A stretch of DNA of 64,000 nt from Egicoccus sp. AB-alg6-2 (GCF_041821025.1 NZ_JBGUAY010000005.1:186001-250000), one strand, 5' to 3'; counted from the first letter of the stretch, positions 39,078-48,050 are shown. Numbers and translations: made by a program. The notes: generated from the sequence alone by a model not told the origin.

Positions 39078-41690
39078 CTAGGTTGCGTCGCGGCCGGCGG
39101 GGGCCGTGATGTCGAGACGGGTAGCGGCGACGGCGAGCTCGAGCCTGCTGCGTGCCTGCAGCTTGCGCAGGATCGCCGAGACGTGATGACCGGCGGTCTT
39201 CGGCGAGATGAACAGCCGCTCGGCGATCTCCGCGTCGGACAGCCCTGCCGTCACGAGCGCGAGGACGTCCGCCTGGCGCGGAGTGAGCCCGGCGGGGTGG
39301 GCGACGGTCGCCGGTCGCGGTCCGCGCGGGACCGGGGCCCCGCGGTCACGCAGCCGTGCGCCGATCCGGGCGACGAGGGGGCCTGCCGACAGCTCGGCCG
39401 CGAGGTCGAACGCCCGTCTGAGCCGGGTGACGTCGCGGTCGCGGCTCAGGGCGGTGGCCTCCTCGTAGCTTCCGCCGAGCCGCCGCCACGCCTCGGCAGC
39501 GGGCGCCGCGTCCCCCGAGGCGAGGAGACGGAAGGGCTCGGCGGCCTCCGGTGGAAGGTCAGCGAGCAGACCCGCCTGGTGGCGCCAGTACCCGAGCTCG
39601 CCGATGGCCCAGGCGTGCCCGATCCGCAGCGCCTGGTCGTACACCTGGGCCGTGAGGCCGTCGGGGACCGGATGCGCGCTCGACCAGTGGGCGCGTTCGG
39701 CGAGTCCCGCGGCCGCCGGCCACGTGCGCTGCAGGTCGCCGGTCGTCCGGGCGAGCTCCCAGGCGTCGTCCAGCGGCGCGGATGCGTCGTAGTGGCCGCG
39801 GCGAACCGCGACGCGCCCGAGCACCGTCAGGGCGACGATCGTGGTCACGGTCGCGACATGGGGCAGGGCGAGGAGTTCCCGCGCCTCCTCCTCGGCGTCG
39901 ATCCACTTCCCGAGCTCGAAGTGGACGCGGGCGCGCCAGGCACGCAGATAGTGCCCGAAGTAGTCGAGCCGGCGGTCGGCGCAGAAGGCGATGCCGGCCT
40001 CGAGGTGCGGGATGGCGAGGTCGTAGGCCCTGACCTCCGCCATACCGGACCCGAGGTTGCCGTAGGCGCGCGCCGCATCGTCGTGATAGCCGAAGCGTCG
40101 TGCGAGCTCGAGGCTGCGCTCGAGCTTCTCGCGTCCTTGCTCGGGCAACCCGCCGAGGTACTCCGCCGCCCCCACGTTGTTGAGCGCGTGCACGAGCGTC
40201 CGCGTGTCGCCGTGCTCGGTGGCCAGCGCGATGGCGGCATTGCCGTGCCGGCGCGCCCGTTCGAGGTCACGTCCGAGCATCGCGAGTTGGGCCAGGTTGC
40301 TGTGCGCCATCGCCAGCGGCGCCCCGCCCGGGACATCGGCGAGCAGCTCGAGCGCCTCGCGACCGGCCCGCTCCGCCTCCTGGTTCTGCCCCGCCACCCA
40401 GGACATGCGCGACAGCCAGCGGAGGCTGTCGCCAAGTTGCTGGTGATCGCCGAGCGTGCGTCGGATGGCGACGGCACGGGCCCGGCTGGCAACGGCGCCG
40501 ACGGCGTCGTCCGCGAAGTAGCTGGCGAGCGAGTGCCGCTCGAGCAGGTCCACGCGCTCCTCGGGCGGAAGTCGTGCGGACCAGCGCAGGGCGCGGGCGT
40601 ACTGGGCGGCCGACTCCTGGTGCGCGCCGAGATCGGCGGCCTGCTCGGCCGCTTCGCGCGCGTGTCGCAGGATGGCCTCCGCGTCGCCGGCAGCTTCGGC
40701 GTGGTGCGCCAGGTCGGCGACGTCGGCGGCCGGATGATGCTCGAGCCAGGCGAGCAGGCGCCCGTGGAGCTGCGCGCGCCGCCCCGGCGGGATGGCGTCG
40801 GCGACGACCCGACGCGCCAGGTCGTGGCGGAAGCGCAGGCCCGCCGGGCCGTCCACGAGCACACCGCGTTCGACCCCGGCGTCGAGCGCTGGTGGCGCCG
40901 CGTTCCCGACCTCCAGCGCCAGCCCGGTGGGGATAGGCGGGCGGGCCAGCGCCAGGACGTCCAGCAGCGCCCTCGCGTCGGGAGGCAGACCGGTCAGCCG
41001 CGCGAGCACGGCGTCCCGGACGGTCGACGGCAGGACGGCTGGGTCCCCGGCCGCAAGGATCTCGGTCACGAAGAACGCGTTGCCACCCGTCACGCGGTGC
41101 AGCGACTCGACATCGGGGTGGGCGCCGGCAAGCGCGCGGATCCCCTCGAGCGTCAGCGGAAGGAGGGGCACACGAACGACGTCCGGCGAGGTGGCGAGAT
41201 CGCCAAGCAGTGCCCGCAACGGGTGGGCGGCGTGCAGCTCGTCGTCGCGGTAGGTCAGCAGCAGCAGCGCCCGGCAGGAGCCGATCCGCCGTGTCACGAA
41301 ACGCAACAGGTCGAGCGTCGCGTCGTCGGCCCAGTGCAGGTCCTCGATCACGATGACGGTGCCGACAGGCCGCTGACGCAGCAGGTCGAGGAACGCGCCG
41401 TGGCGTTCGTCCGCCGAGCTGTCGGCCTCGAGCACCGCCGCGAGCTGCCCGCCGGCACTCCCGGCGATGTCACGGAGGGGTCCGTGCGCTCGCGGGGTCG
41501 TCAACGGGTCGCAGCAGCCCCATCGCACCCGCGAGCGGGTGGCCGCATCAGCGACGAAGGCCCGCGCCAGCGACGACTTGCCGACCCCGGCCTCACCCGA
41601 GACCAGGACGACGCGTCCCGCACCCCGCTGGCTGCAGCGGAACGCCTCCCAGAGCACGGCGAGCTGGTCGTCGCGTTCGAGGAGATCCAT
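39078..41690 (-). CDS. LAL-type LuxR regulator with AAA ATPase and TPR repeats
   Basis: An 870-residue signalling ATPase. Walker A is GEAGVGKS (32-39), Walker B TVIVIEDLHWADD, with a sensor-like LLLLTYRDDE. A long alpha-helical region with TPR-like repeats (about 360-760) follows. The C-terminus has a LuxR helix-turn-helix (LTPRQADVLALVTAGLSDAEIAERLF ... KTAGHHVSAILRKLQ). Such proteins activate transcription in response to a bound ligand or partner. DUF4242 lies downstream. A glycosidase-glycosyltransferase pair lies upstream on the same strand, 77 bases away, which makes it a possible target. The inducer is unknown. Confidence 0.9.
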   Translation of the reverse strand: MDLLERDDQLAVLWEAFRCSQRGAGRVVLVSGEAGVGKSSLARAFVADAATRSRVRWGCCDPLTTPRAHGPLRDIAGSAGGQLAAVLEADSSADERHGAFLDLLRQRPVGTVIVIEDLHWADDATLDLLRFVTRRIGSCRALLLLTYRDDELHAAHPLRALLGDLATSPDVVRVPLLPLTLEGIRALAGAHPDVESLHRVTGGNAFFVTEILAAGDPAVLPSTVRDAVLARLTGLPPDARALLDVLALARPPIPTGLALEVGNAAPPALDAGVERGVLVDGPAGLRFRHDLARRVVADAIPPGRRAQLHGRLLAWLEHHPAADVADLAHHAEAAGDAEAILRHAREAAEQAADLGAHQESAAQYARALRWSARLPPEERVDLLERHSLASYFADDAVGAVASRARAVAIRRTLGDHQQLGDSLRWLSRMSWVAGQNQEAERAGREALELLADVPGGAPLAMAHSNLAQLAMLGRDLERARRHGNAAIALATEHGDTRTLVHALNNVGAAEYLGGLPEQGREKLERSLELARRFGYHDDAARAYGNLGSGMAEVRAYDLAIPHLEAGIAFCADRRLDYFGHYLRAWRARVHFELGKWIDAEEEARELLALPHVATVTTIVALTVLGRVAVRRGHYDASAPLDDAWELARTTGDLQRTWPAAAGLAERAHWSSAHPVPDGLTAQVYDQALRIGHAWAIGELGYWRHQAGLLADLPPEAAEPFRLLASGDAAPAAEAWRRLGGSYEEATALSRDRDVTRLRRAFDLAAELSAGPLVARIGARLRDRGAPVPRGPRPATVAHPAGLTPRQADVLALVTAGLSDAEIAERLFISPKTAGHHVSAILRKLQARSRLELAVAATRLDITAPAGRDAT

Positions 41691-41767
41691 CCCTCACCAC
41701 CCCCGGCCGACCGACCGAGGCTACTCCTGTCCCGCGTGGAGCGCCGTGGTTTGGCGGGAAACGTCGA

Positions 41768-43837
41768 TCAGTGCTTCTCGATCAGGACGTCGATGTCGAT
41801 GTCGTGCACGCGGACGGCGACGTCCCCGTCGCGGATGCTCAGGTCGAGGGTTCCGCCGGCGAGCGGGATACCGGTGAGCTCCAGACGCTCGAAGGGCGCC
41901 GGGATCATCGGACGCACCGTCAGCCGGGACTGCGGCACATGCGCTTCGATGCCGAACAGCGCACGGACGAGCAACAGCACACCGCCCGCCGCCCATGCCT
42001 GCGGTCGGCACGAGGTGGGATAGGGAACGGGGAGTGCCGCGAATTCCGAGGAGAAGCCCGAGAAGAGCTCGGGCAGCCGGTAGTTGAAGGTCGGCGCGGC
42101 GCGGACCAGTCCCCGCAACAGGCGGGTGGCCTCCTCGGCGTGCCCGCCACGTGCAAGGCCCCAGACCGCGATCGAGGTGTCGTGGGGCCACACGGCACCG
42201 CAGTGGTAGGACAGCGGGTTGTACCCGCCGCCGTCGGCCGAGAGGGTGCGCAGCCCCCAACCCGAGGCGAGATCGGGACGTCCGAGACGCTCTGCGACGA
42301 GCGCGCGCTCGGCCGCGTCGAGCAATCCGGTCGCGAGCAGGTGTCCCATGTTGGACGCGACGCCGTCCACCGGCGTCTTGTCGCCGTCGAGCGCGACCGC
42401 GGGATACCGCCCGTGGGCGTCCTGCACCCAGAAGGCGGTGCGGAACCGGTCGGCGAGGTCAGCCGCCCACGCACGCCAGGCGTCGCCACCCGGTCGGCCG
42501 AAGTGGTCGAGCAGGTCCGCCCCACGGACCGCAGCCTCGTAGGCATAGCCCTGGACCTCGCACAGGGCCAGCGGCGCCAGCGCGATGCGGCCGTCCGCGA
42601 ACCGGATGCCGTCGCTGGAGTCCTTCCACCCCTGGTTGGCCAGCCCACGTTCGCCGTGACGCAGGTACTCGATGAAGCCGTCGCCGTCGGGATCGCCGTG
42701 CGTGCGCATCCAGGTGAGCGCGGCTTCCACGTGCGGGAGCAACGGCAGCAGGTCTTCGTCGGGAAGCCCCCAACGCCAGGCCTCGTTGGCGAGCACGACG
42801 AACAGCGGTGTCGCGTCGACCGATCCGTAGTAGAACGGGGGCAGATCCCCGCGCTCGGCCAAGGCGCCGCGGCGGACCTCGTGCAGGATCTTGCCCGGCT
42901 CCTCCTCGGTCCCCGGGTTCGACCGGCGCCCCTGTCGGCGCGCGAGGACACGCAACGTGCCGCGGGCGAGGCCGAGGTCGTAGGGCAGCGCCATGAAGGC
43001 GGCCCAGATCGAGTCGCGCCCGAACAGCGTCAGGAACCAGGGGCTCCCGGCGGCCGCGAACCGGTCGCCCGGGGCTTCGGGATCCTGCAGTTCCAACGAC
43101 CGCAGATCGCCGACCGAACGCCGCACCAGCCGACTGAAGCGGGTCTCCGAACACCGGATCGACGGCGCCGAGGTCACGGTCCCGGCCACGCCCCGCATGG
43201 GGGCGGTCAGCTCCTGCCGGGCCCGCGGATGCGGGGCGACCTCGCCATACGCGTCCGACGCCGTTGCCTCGACGACCAGCGTCTGCGTCGTGCCCGGGTC
43301 GATCCGCACCTCCGCGGTCAGGATGCCGTCCGTCGCGGCTCCCCCGGGCATACGAACCTGGGTGGTCTCGACGCCCTCGGCGCGCCGGAGCCAGACGCGG
43401 TCGCCGTCACCGCTCGGCTCCACCTCGTCGAGCGTGCGGCCGTGCTTGACGTCGAAGACGTAGGCGAAGTCGGTACCCACGCGAAGCGCGACCGTCAGGA
43501 CCTGCGGGTACGCGCCATGGTTGGCGAGATCGATCTGCTCGCAGAGTCCGCCGTCGACGACCCGACGCCGGGTGATCGTCACGGTCGCGTCGATCTCGGT
43601 GTCACGCGACGGTGGGAGGTAGGCATGGAACACCGCACGGTTGCCGCCGACCGAGGCGCCGGCGAGGTGAACCGGGGTGAGGCCGTCGACCAGGAGCTCC
43701 AGCCGGTGCAGGAACCGGGTGTCACGGACGTACAGGCCGTGGTCGCCGCCCGGCTCGATGTCGCCGTTGGGACCGGAGATGGCGAACGAATCGGCTCGCA
43801 CGCAGACGATCTCACTGAGGGGCCCGAGGTCGGTCAC
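41768..43837 (-). CDS. Glycogen-debranching-type glycosidase (amylo-alpha-1,6-glucosidase-like)
   Basis: A 689-residue protein. The N-terminal about 200 residues are the beta-sandwich GDE_N_bis domain (GDHGLYVRDTRFLHRLELLV), followed by an alpha/alpha-barrel (FLTLFGRDSIWAAFMALPYDL, YYGSVDATPLFVVL, PLSYHCGAVWPHDTS). Members hydrolyse alpha-1,6 or related bonds in glycogen-like polymers, but many are uncharacterised. The GTG at 43835-43837 overlaps the glycosyltransferase stop (GTGA), so the pair is one translation unit. The open frame to 43942 runs into that gene and is not used. The natural polymer is not known. Confidence 0.87.
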   Translation of the reverse strand: MTDLGPLSEIVCVRADSFAISGPNGDIEPGGDHGLYVRDTRFLHRLELLVDGLTPVHLAGASVGGNRAVFHAYLPPSRDTEIDATVTITRRRVVDGGLCEQIDLANHGAYPQVLTVALRVGTDFAYVFDVKHGRTLDEVEPSGDGDRVWLRRAEGVETTQVRMPGGAATDGILTAEVRIDPGTTQTLVVEATASDAYGEVAPHPRARQELTAPMRGVAGTVTSAPSIRCSETRFSRLVRRSVGDLRSLELQDPEAPGDRFAAAGSPWFLTLFGRDSIWAAFMALPYDLGLARGTLRVLARRQGRRSNPGTEEEPGKILHEVRRGALAERGDLPPFYYGSVDATPLFVVLANEAWRWGLPDEDLLPLLPHVEAALTWMRTHGDPDGDGFIEYLRHGERGLANQGWKDSSDGIRFADGRIALAPLALCEVQGYAYEAAVRGADLLDHFGRPGGDAWRAWAADLADRFRTAFWVQDAHGRYPAVALDGDKTPVDGVASNMGHLLATGLLDAAERALVAERLGRPDLASGWGLRTLSADGGGYNPLSYHCGAVWPHDTSIAVWGLARGGHAEEATRLLRGLVRAAPTFNYRLPELFSGFSSEFAALPVPYPTSCRPQAWAAGGVLLLVRALFGIEAHVPQSRLTVRPMIPAPFERLELTGIPLAGGTLDLSIRDGDVAVRVHDIDIDVLIEKH

Positions 43838-44889
43838 GTCGTTTCCACTCCGGTCGGTCGCGCGACGAGGCGCTCGTACAGGGCCACGTACTGCTCCACC
43901 ATGCGTGACGCCGAGAAGCGTTGTTCCACCCAGGCGCGGCACGCGTGGGCATCGATGTCGCCGACCCGGGTGGCCGCCTCGGCGAACCCGACGAGGTCAC
44001 CCGGCTCGACCAGGTAGCCGGTCTGTTCGTGGCGTACGAGCTCCGGTGCCGCGCCACGCCGGTAGGCCACGACCGGCGTGCCGCAGGCCATCGCCTCGGC
44101 CATCACGAGCCCGAAGGGTTCGTCCCACCGGATCGGGACCAGCACGGCCCGTGCGCGGGACATCAGGTCGGTCTTCTCCTCGTGTCCGACCCCGGTTCGC
44201 ACCTCGACGTCGACCTGGTGCATCGCGGGGGCGATCATCGACGCGAAGTAGTCGATCTCCAGCGGCTCGCTGACCTTGATCGCCATGACGAGCGGCAGTC
44301 CGACCCGGTCGGCCACCTCGATCGCCACCTCCGGCCCTTTGTCCGCCGACGCACGGCCGACGAACAACAGGAAGTCCTCCTTGTCCGCGCGGAACGGATA
44401 TCGCTCGAGCGCGACACCGTTGTGCACGACCCCGGCGAGTTGCACGTCCGCGGGGGTACGGCTGGCCTGGTCGTGGCTGATCGCCACCAGCGCGACCCGG
44501 TCACAGATCGCCCGGTACAGCGGCGCGTTCGCGTCGGTCCAGCAGCCGTGCAGCGTGTTGAGCACCGGTGGCCGGTCGACGATGCCGGCGGCGATGGCCG
44601 GTCCGATCGCGCCCGTGTGGTCGTGGATGACGTCGAAGCGTCGCGGGCGCGCATAGGCGGCCAGCACGTGCGTCGCCTCGTACCAGGGACTGCCGATGTG
44701 CAGCGACGGTGCATCGTCGAAGACCGTCTCGAGCGTGGCCCTGGTCACGCTTCCCCCGGACGCGGCCAGCGTGACCTCGTGGCCGGCGTCGACCAGGCCG
44801 TCCGCCAAGGAGGCGACGATCCACTCGATGCCCCCGTAGCCGGTGGGTGGCACCGGGAACCACGGTGGGGCGACCTGCAGGATGCGCGT
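43834..44889 (-). CDS. GT4-family glycosyltransferase with an apparent ACG start
   Basis: A 351-residue retaining glycosyltransferase with the GT-B fold. Family features are APPWFPVPPTGYGGIEW near the N-terminus, VIHDHTG, LNTLHGCW, ISHDQA, the phosphate loop FVGRASADKGPEVA and EPFGLVMAEAMACGTPVVA with the catalytic Glu pair. Conserved N-terminal residues RILQVAPPWFP precede the first in-frame normal start, GTG 44853. Codon ACG at 44889 sits exactly where Met is expected, with GGAGG seven bases before it, and the frame is closed by TAG a little upstream. Using GTG 44853 would delete the first Rossmann strand. The sugar donor is unknown. Confidence 0.85.
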   Translation of the reverse strand, partial: TRILQVAPPWFPVPPTGYGGIEWIVASLADGLVDAGHEVTLAASGGSVTRATLETVFDDAPSLHIGSPWYEATHVLAAYARPRRFDVIHDHTGAIGPAIAAGIVDRPPVLNTLHGCWTDANAPLYRAICDRVALVAISHDQASRTPADVQLAGVVHNGVALERYPFRADKEDFLLFVGRASADKGPEVAIEVADRVGLPLVMAIKVSEPLEIDYFASMIAPAMHQVDVEVRTGVGHEEKTDLMSRARAVLVPIRWDEPFGLVMAEAMACGTPVVAYRRGAAPELVRHEQTGYLVEPGDLVGFAEAATRVGDIDAHACRAWVEQRFSASRMVEQYVALYERLVARPTGVETT

Positions 44890-44984
44890 TCCCGGTCCTC
44901 CGTGGTGGTCGCCGATCCGCGTGCGACACGCCGTCTACGGTATCCCTGGCCCGACCTCGGGAGCACCGACGAAGGAAGGCCCGC

Positions 44985-45569
44985 ATGACCGACTGGGACG
45001 GCGCCGACTACCAGCGTCGGATCGAGAAAACCCTCGCCGACCGGGATCCGCACGGCGAGGTGGTCTTCGTCCAGCGCTACGGGCCGCGAACGGTCCTCGA
45101 CGCGGGCTGCGGCACCGGACGCGTCGCGATCGAGCTGGCCGACCGGGGGGTCGACGTGGTCGGCGTCGACGTGAACGCCTCGATGCTCGAGGTCGCGAAG
45201 CAGCGAGCCCCTGACCTGCCGTGGGTGCTCGCCGATCTTGCTGCGCTCGACCTGGGGCGCGCCTTCGACGTCGTCGTGCTGGCTGGCAACGTGCCGCTGT
45301 TCACCCCTCCCGGCACGACCGCCGCGCTGATCGCCGGGTGTGCCCGCCACCTCGCGCCGGATGCCGTCCTGGTCGCCGGCTTCGCGCTCGACGGGCGGTA
45401 CACGATCGGGCAGTACGACGCGGAGTGCGAGGCCGTCGGCCTGATCCTGCACGAGCGCTATGCGACGTGGGACCGCGAGCCGTTCGCGAGCGGCGACTAC
45501 GCGGTGTCCGTCCACCGCCCACGCGGACGCACCGGTCAGGTGCCGTCGGCCGCGACGCCGGTCGCGTAG
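44985..45569 (+). CDS. Class I SAM-dependent methyltransferase
   Basis: A 194-residue protein with the Rossmann motif VLDAGCGTGRVAIELA, the acidic motif GVDVNASML and the post-II segment WVLADLAALDL. The domain is complete, but there is no substrate-binding extension, so the target (small molecule or other) is unknown. The ATG has AAGGAAGG upstream; the longer open frame is rejected because it lies in the promoter region shared with the divergent glycosyltransferase. Its last 34 bases overlap the end of the convergent receiver gene. Confidence 0.88.
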   Translation: MTDWDGADYQRRIEKTLADRDPHGEVVFVQRYGPRTVLDAGCGTGRVAIELADRGVDVVGVDVNASMLEVAKQRAPDLPWVLADLAALDLGRAFDVVVLAGNVPLFTPPGTTAALIAGCARHLAPDAVLVAGFALDGRYTIGQYDAECEAVGLILHERYATWDREPFASGDYAVSVHRPRGRTGQVPSAATPVA

Positions 45570-45913
45570 AGGACCTCGATGACGCGGGCGAAGTCCTCGC
45601 CCTTGACGAGGCAGTCGGCGGCCCCGAGCGACCTGGCCCGCTCCAGGGTCGCCGGATCGGCGAAGCCGGTGAGCACCACGGCGGCGGGGCGGACCCGGCC
45701 TTGCAACTGCTCGAGCACCTCGAGCCCGTCGAGGTGCGGCAGTCCGAGGTCGAGCAGCAGCAGGTCCGGATCGTGCTCGCGGACGGCCGCGAGCGCTTCG
45801 ATGCCGTCCTCGGCCTGCGCCACCACGCGGAACCGCCCGTCCCGCTCGATCAGGAGGACCAGCAGGCGGCGGAGGCCCGGCTCGTCGTCGACGACGACCA
45901 CCGTCAGGGTCAT
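45536..45913 (-). CDS. Receiver-only response regulator
   Basis: A 125-residue single-domain receiver. Acidic Asp9/Asp10 in VVVVDDEPG, phospho-acceptor Asp55 in LLLLDLGLPHLDG, the Thr in VVLTGFADP and Lys in CLVKGED are all present, so it can be phosphorylated. No DNA-binding or enzymatic domain follows. Its ATG overlaps the stop of the PAS protein by 4 bases (ATGA). It resembles CheY/Spo0F-like shuttles; the phosphodonor is not encoded here, because the partner PAS protein lacks an ATPase domain. Confidence 0.9.
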   Translation of the reverse strand: MTLTVVVVDDEPGLRRLLVLLIERDGRFRVVAQAEDGIEALAAVREHDPDLLLLDLGLPHLDGLEVLEQLQGRVRPAAVVLTGFADPATLERARSLGAADCLVKGEDFARVIEVLYATGVAADGT

Positions 45914-46908
45914 GCCCCGCCCCCGTCATCCACCACGGCGCGCAGCGCGCCGGGATCGATGGCGCCCTGGACGGCCGCGACCTCGCCCAGCAGTTCGGTG
46001 ACGACGGTCTGGGCCGCGGTCACGGCTGCCATCGCCTCCGCTCGGGCCGTCTCGAGCTCGTCCAGATCGAGGGCGAGCACCACCGTGGCCAGGGCCTGCA
46101 CCACCCGGTCGTGCACCGTCAGGGCGGTGCGCTGCTGGTCGGCTGCGCGATGCGCCAGCTCCTCGTGCCGCTGGAGCTCGACCTCGTCGGTGACGTCCCG
46201 CACCACCCCGAGCTCGTAGAGCAGGCCGCCGGCCTCACCGACCACCGGCTGAACCCTCACCTCGACGGTCCTGACGTCCCCGTCCGCGCGGACCACGCGA
46301 TGTCGGTGCAGTGGACGGGACGGGCCTCCCCCTTCGGCGGCGCCGCCCATGGCTTCGACCGCGCCCCGGTCATCGGGATGGACGTGTTCGAGATAGAGGG
46401 CGCGGCTGGGCTCGACCTCGCCGGGTTCGTAGCCGAACAGCCGGAACATCTCGTCGGTCCAGGCCAACGAGTCCTCGGCGAGGTTCCAGTGGTACAGGCC
46501 GGTCCCCGTGAGCCGGCTGACCTCGTCGAGGCGACGTTGCGCCTCGCGCTCGGCGGTGACGTCCTGTGCGGCGCTGACGAACAGGTCGCCCCCGATGGCG
46601 ACGGTGACGGCGTCGAGCGTCCGTCGACCCGCCGGCAGCTCCCGCACGACCTCGTAGCGGAAGGCGCCCGCGGCACGCGCCTGTCGGAACTGTTCCACGA
46701 TCTCGGCGACGTAGCGGGCCGGGTACACCTCGCTCAGCCGCCGCCCGGCGACGTCAGCGGCGGGCAGACCGACCAACGCGGCGGACGATGGATTGGTCCA
46801 CTCGACGACGGCGTCGTCGCCCCCGTCCCACCGCACGACCGCCAAGCGCGTCGTGGTGACGGCCGCGAGCCGTTCGAAGGCCGCGCCCCACCAGAAAGGA
46901 TGCCCCAT
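45910..46908 (-). CDS. PAS-domain protein with a HisKA_3-like helix but no ATPase domain
   Basis: A 332-residue soluble protein. Two PAS domains are visible: about residues 15-125 (VEWTNPSSAALVGLP ... FVSAAQDVTAE) and about 130-245 (GTGLYHWNLAEDSLAWTDEMF ... ELGVVRDVTDE). A helical part then has TVHDRVVQALATVVLALDL, resembling the HisKA_3 H-box (HDxxxQ). The protein ends about 45 residues later with no N, G1 or G2 boxes. The ATG at 46906-46908 has GAGG upstream; the adjacent GTG 46911 is an alternative. It is coupled to the receiver gene. See the corresponding finding. Confidence 0.8.
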   Translation of the reverse strand: MGHPFWWGAAFERLAAVTTTRLAVVRWDGGDDAVVEWTNPSSAALVGLPAADVAGRRLSEVYPARYVAEIVEQFRQARAAGAFRYEVVRELPAGRRTLDAVTVAIGGDLFVSAAQDVTAEREAQRRLDEVSRLTGTGLYHWNLAEDSLAWTDEMFRLFGYEPGEVEPSRALYLEHVHPDDRGAVEAMGGAAEGGGPSRPLHRHRVVRADGDVRTVEVRVQPVVGEAGGLLYELGVVRDVTDEVELQRHEELAHRAADQQRTALTVHDRVVQALATVVLALDLDELETARAEAMAAVTAAQTVVTELLGEVAAVQGAIDPGALRAVVDDGGGA

Positions 46909-47069
46909 CACACCTCGGTCGACGACTCGTCGTCCGGAGACAGACTAGGGGCCGCCCCCGCCACGCGGGCCGGGTTGGGGCGAACCCGGCCGCTCCGGGC
47001 CGCGGTCGCGGGTCGGCGTGTCCTCGAGCGGGGCGTGTGCGAAACTCGCCGCAGCGACGGGAGCGCCGC

Positions 47070-47291
47070 ATGACGAGCCACCACGAGGAGTTCGCCGACC
47101 CGGTCGTGATCCCGGGGCCGAACCTCCGCAGCCTGTTCACCGACACCGAGGACGCGATCGGCGACGCCGTCGTCATGGTCGAGTCCGACGACGCGCGGTC
47201 GTGTCCCGTCTGCCATCGGGCGTACGGCAGCACCACGCTCGTGTGCCACGACGACGGCGCCGCACTGATCGAGCAGCCGCCCCGGCCCTAG
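47070..47291 (+). CDS. Small hypothetical protein with a two-Cys-pair motif
   Basis: A 73-residue soluble protein with a CPVCHRAYGSTTLVCHDDG segment; three Cys and two His may bind zinc as a short ribbon. The rest is acidic and hydrophilic. The ATG at 47070 has GGGAG at seven bases; a GTG at 47037 would add 11 basic residues. It is divergent from the PAS gene (161 bases) and converges with the lipoprotein gene. I do not recognise a family. Codon use, RBS and neighbour spacing support it as a real gene. Confidence 0.6.
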   Translation: MTSHHEEFADPVVIPGPNLRSLFTDTEDAIGDAVVMVESDDARSCPVCHRAYGSTTLVCHDDGAALIEQPPRP

Positions 47292-47305
47292 CGGCGCTGC
47301 GCCGC
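47291..47305. terminator. Short hairpin between convergent genes
   Basis: GCGGCG-CTG-CGCCGC, a perfect 6-bp stem with a 3-base loop, lies at the junction of the small protein gene and the lipoprotein gene, both of which end here. It could act in both directions; the stem is short. Confidence 0.4.
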
Positions 47306-47315
47306 GCATTCGGCG

Positions 47316-48050
47316 TCAGTCCGCCGAGTCCGAGGGCGGCAGCGGCGTGTCGGCCACGAGTTGGTCGACGAACAGCGTCACGAGTCCGAGATCGGCCGGC
47401 GAGAACTCGCCCATCGGCTCGATGCAGCCGCGGTCGGCGTAGGCGGGGGCGGTGACCGTGACGTGCTCCCCGTCGTGCACGGTCCAGTACACGACGTGCC
47501 GTTCCACCTCGGTCCCGTCGGCGTCGACGAGCCGGAACCCGGCACGGACCCCCGGTTGGCCCCCGACGATGACGTCGATGGGTGGGGTCGGGTCGAACGT
47601 CAGGTTCGGACAGCCGGCGGCACGGTCCTCGCGCATGGACACCAGGAAGTCGTCGGCTTGGTGCGCCAGGTAACCGGCGGCGTCCCCGTCGTAGTGCTCC
47701 GGCAGCGGGTAGCGACCGAGCTCGAGGAAGCCCACCTGGCGCGTGCCGTCGAAGAAGCACAACAGTGGCGCGTCGCCCGTGCAGCCGCCGACCATCCAGC
47801 CGTTGGGCAGACCGAGGTCGAACGGCTGCTCCCAGTCGGCGACCAGCCGAGGAAGCGGTTCCATCGGCGCGTCACCCGACGGCGCGTCGACTCCGGGCTC
47901 GTCCTCCGGCGGGACCGGCTCCTCCGCAGGCGACCCGGGCGCATCCGGGGCGGCGACGCCGTCGGTGGGCGGCACGTCGTCGACGGCGGCGCCGCTGCAG
48001 CCGTACACCAGCAGGACGAGGAGCAGGGGAAGGAAACGGCGGCGGGACAT
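47316..48050 (-). CDS. Predicted lipoprotein of unknown function
   Basis: A 244-residue exported protein. The N-terminus has basic MSRRR, a hydrophobic FLPLLLVLLVY core and a VYGC lipobox, so it should be lipidated at Cys18 and anchored on the outer face of the cell membrane. A roughly 50-residue Pro/Asp/Glu-rich linker follows, then a globular domain (about 70-240) with three Cys that may form disulfides (GGCTGDAPLLCFF, CPNLTF, RGCIEPM). No enzymatic motif is seen. The upstream region carries two TTCGTGCC palindromes. The ATG is at 48048-48050. Confidence 0.78.
   Translation of the reverse strand: MSRRRFLPLLLVLLVYGCSGAAVDDVPPTDGVAAPDAPGSPAEEPVPPEDEPGVDAPSGDAPMEPLPRLVADWEQPFDLGLPNGWMVGGCTGDAPLLCFFDGTRQVGFLELGRYPLPEHYDGDAAGYLAHQADDFLVSMREDRAAGCPNLTFDPTPPIDVIVGGQPGVRAGFRLVDADGTEVERHVVYWTVHDGEHVTVTAPAYADRGCIEPMGEFSPADLGLVTLFVDQLVADTPLPPSDSAD

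Noticed and set aside
38733-42023. 1096-codon open frame antisense to the LAL regulator, and a 748-codon frame antisense to the glycosidase (41771-44017)
   Set aside because: Shadow frames generated by GC-biased third positions; the opposite strand has full-length domains.
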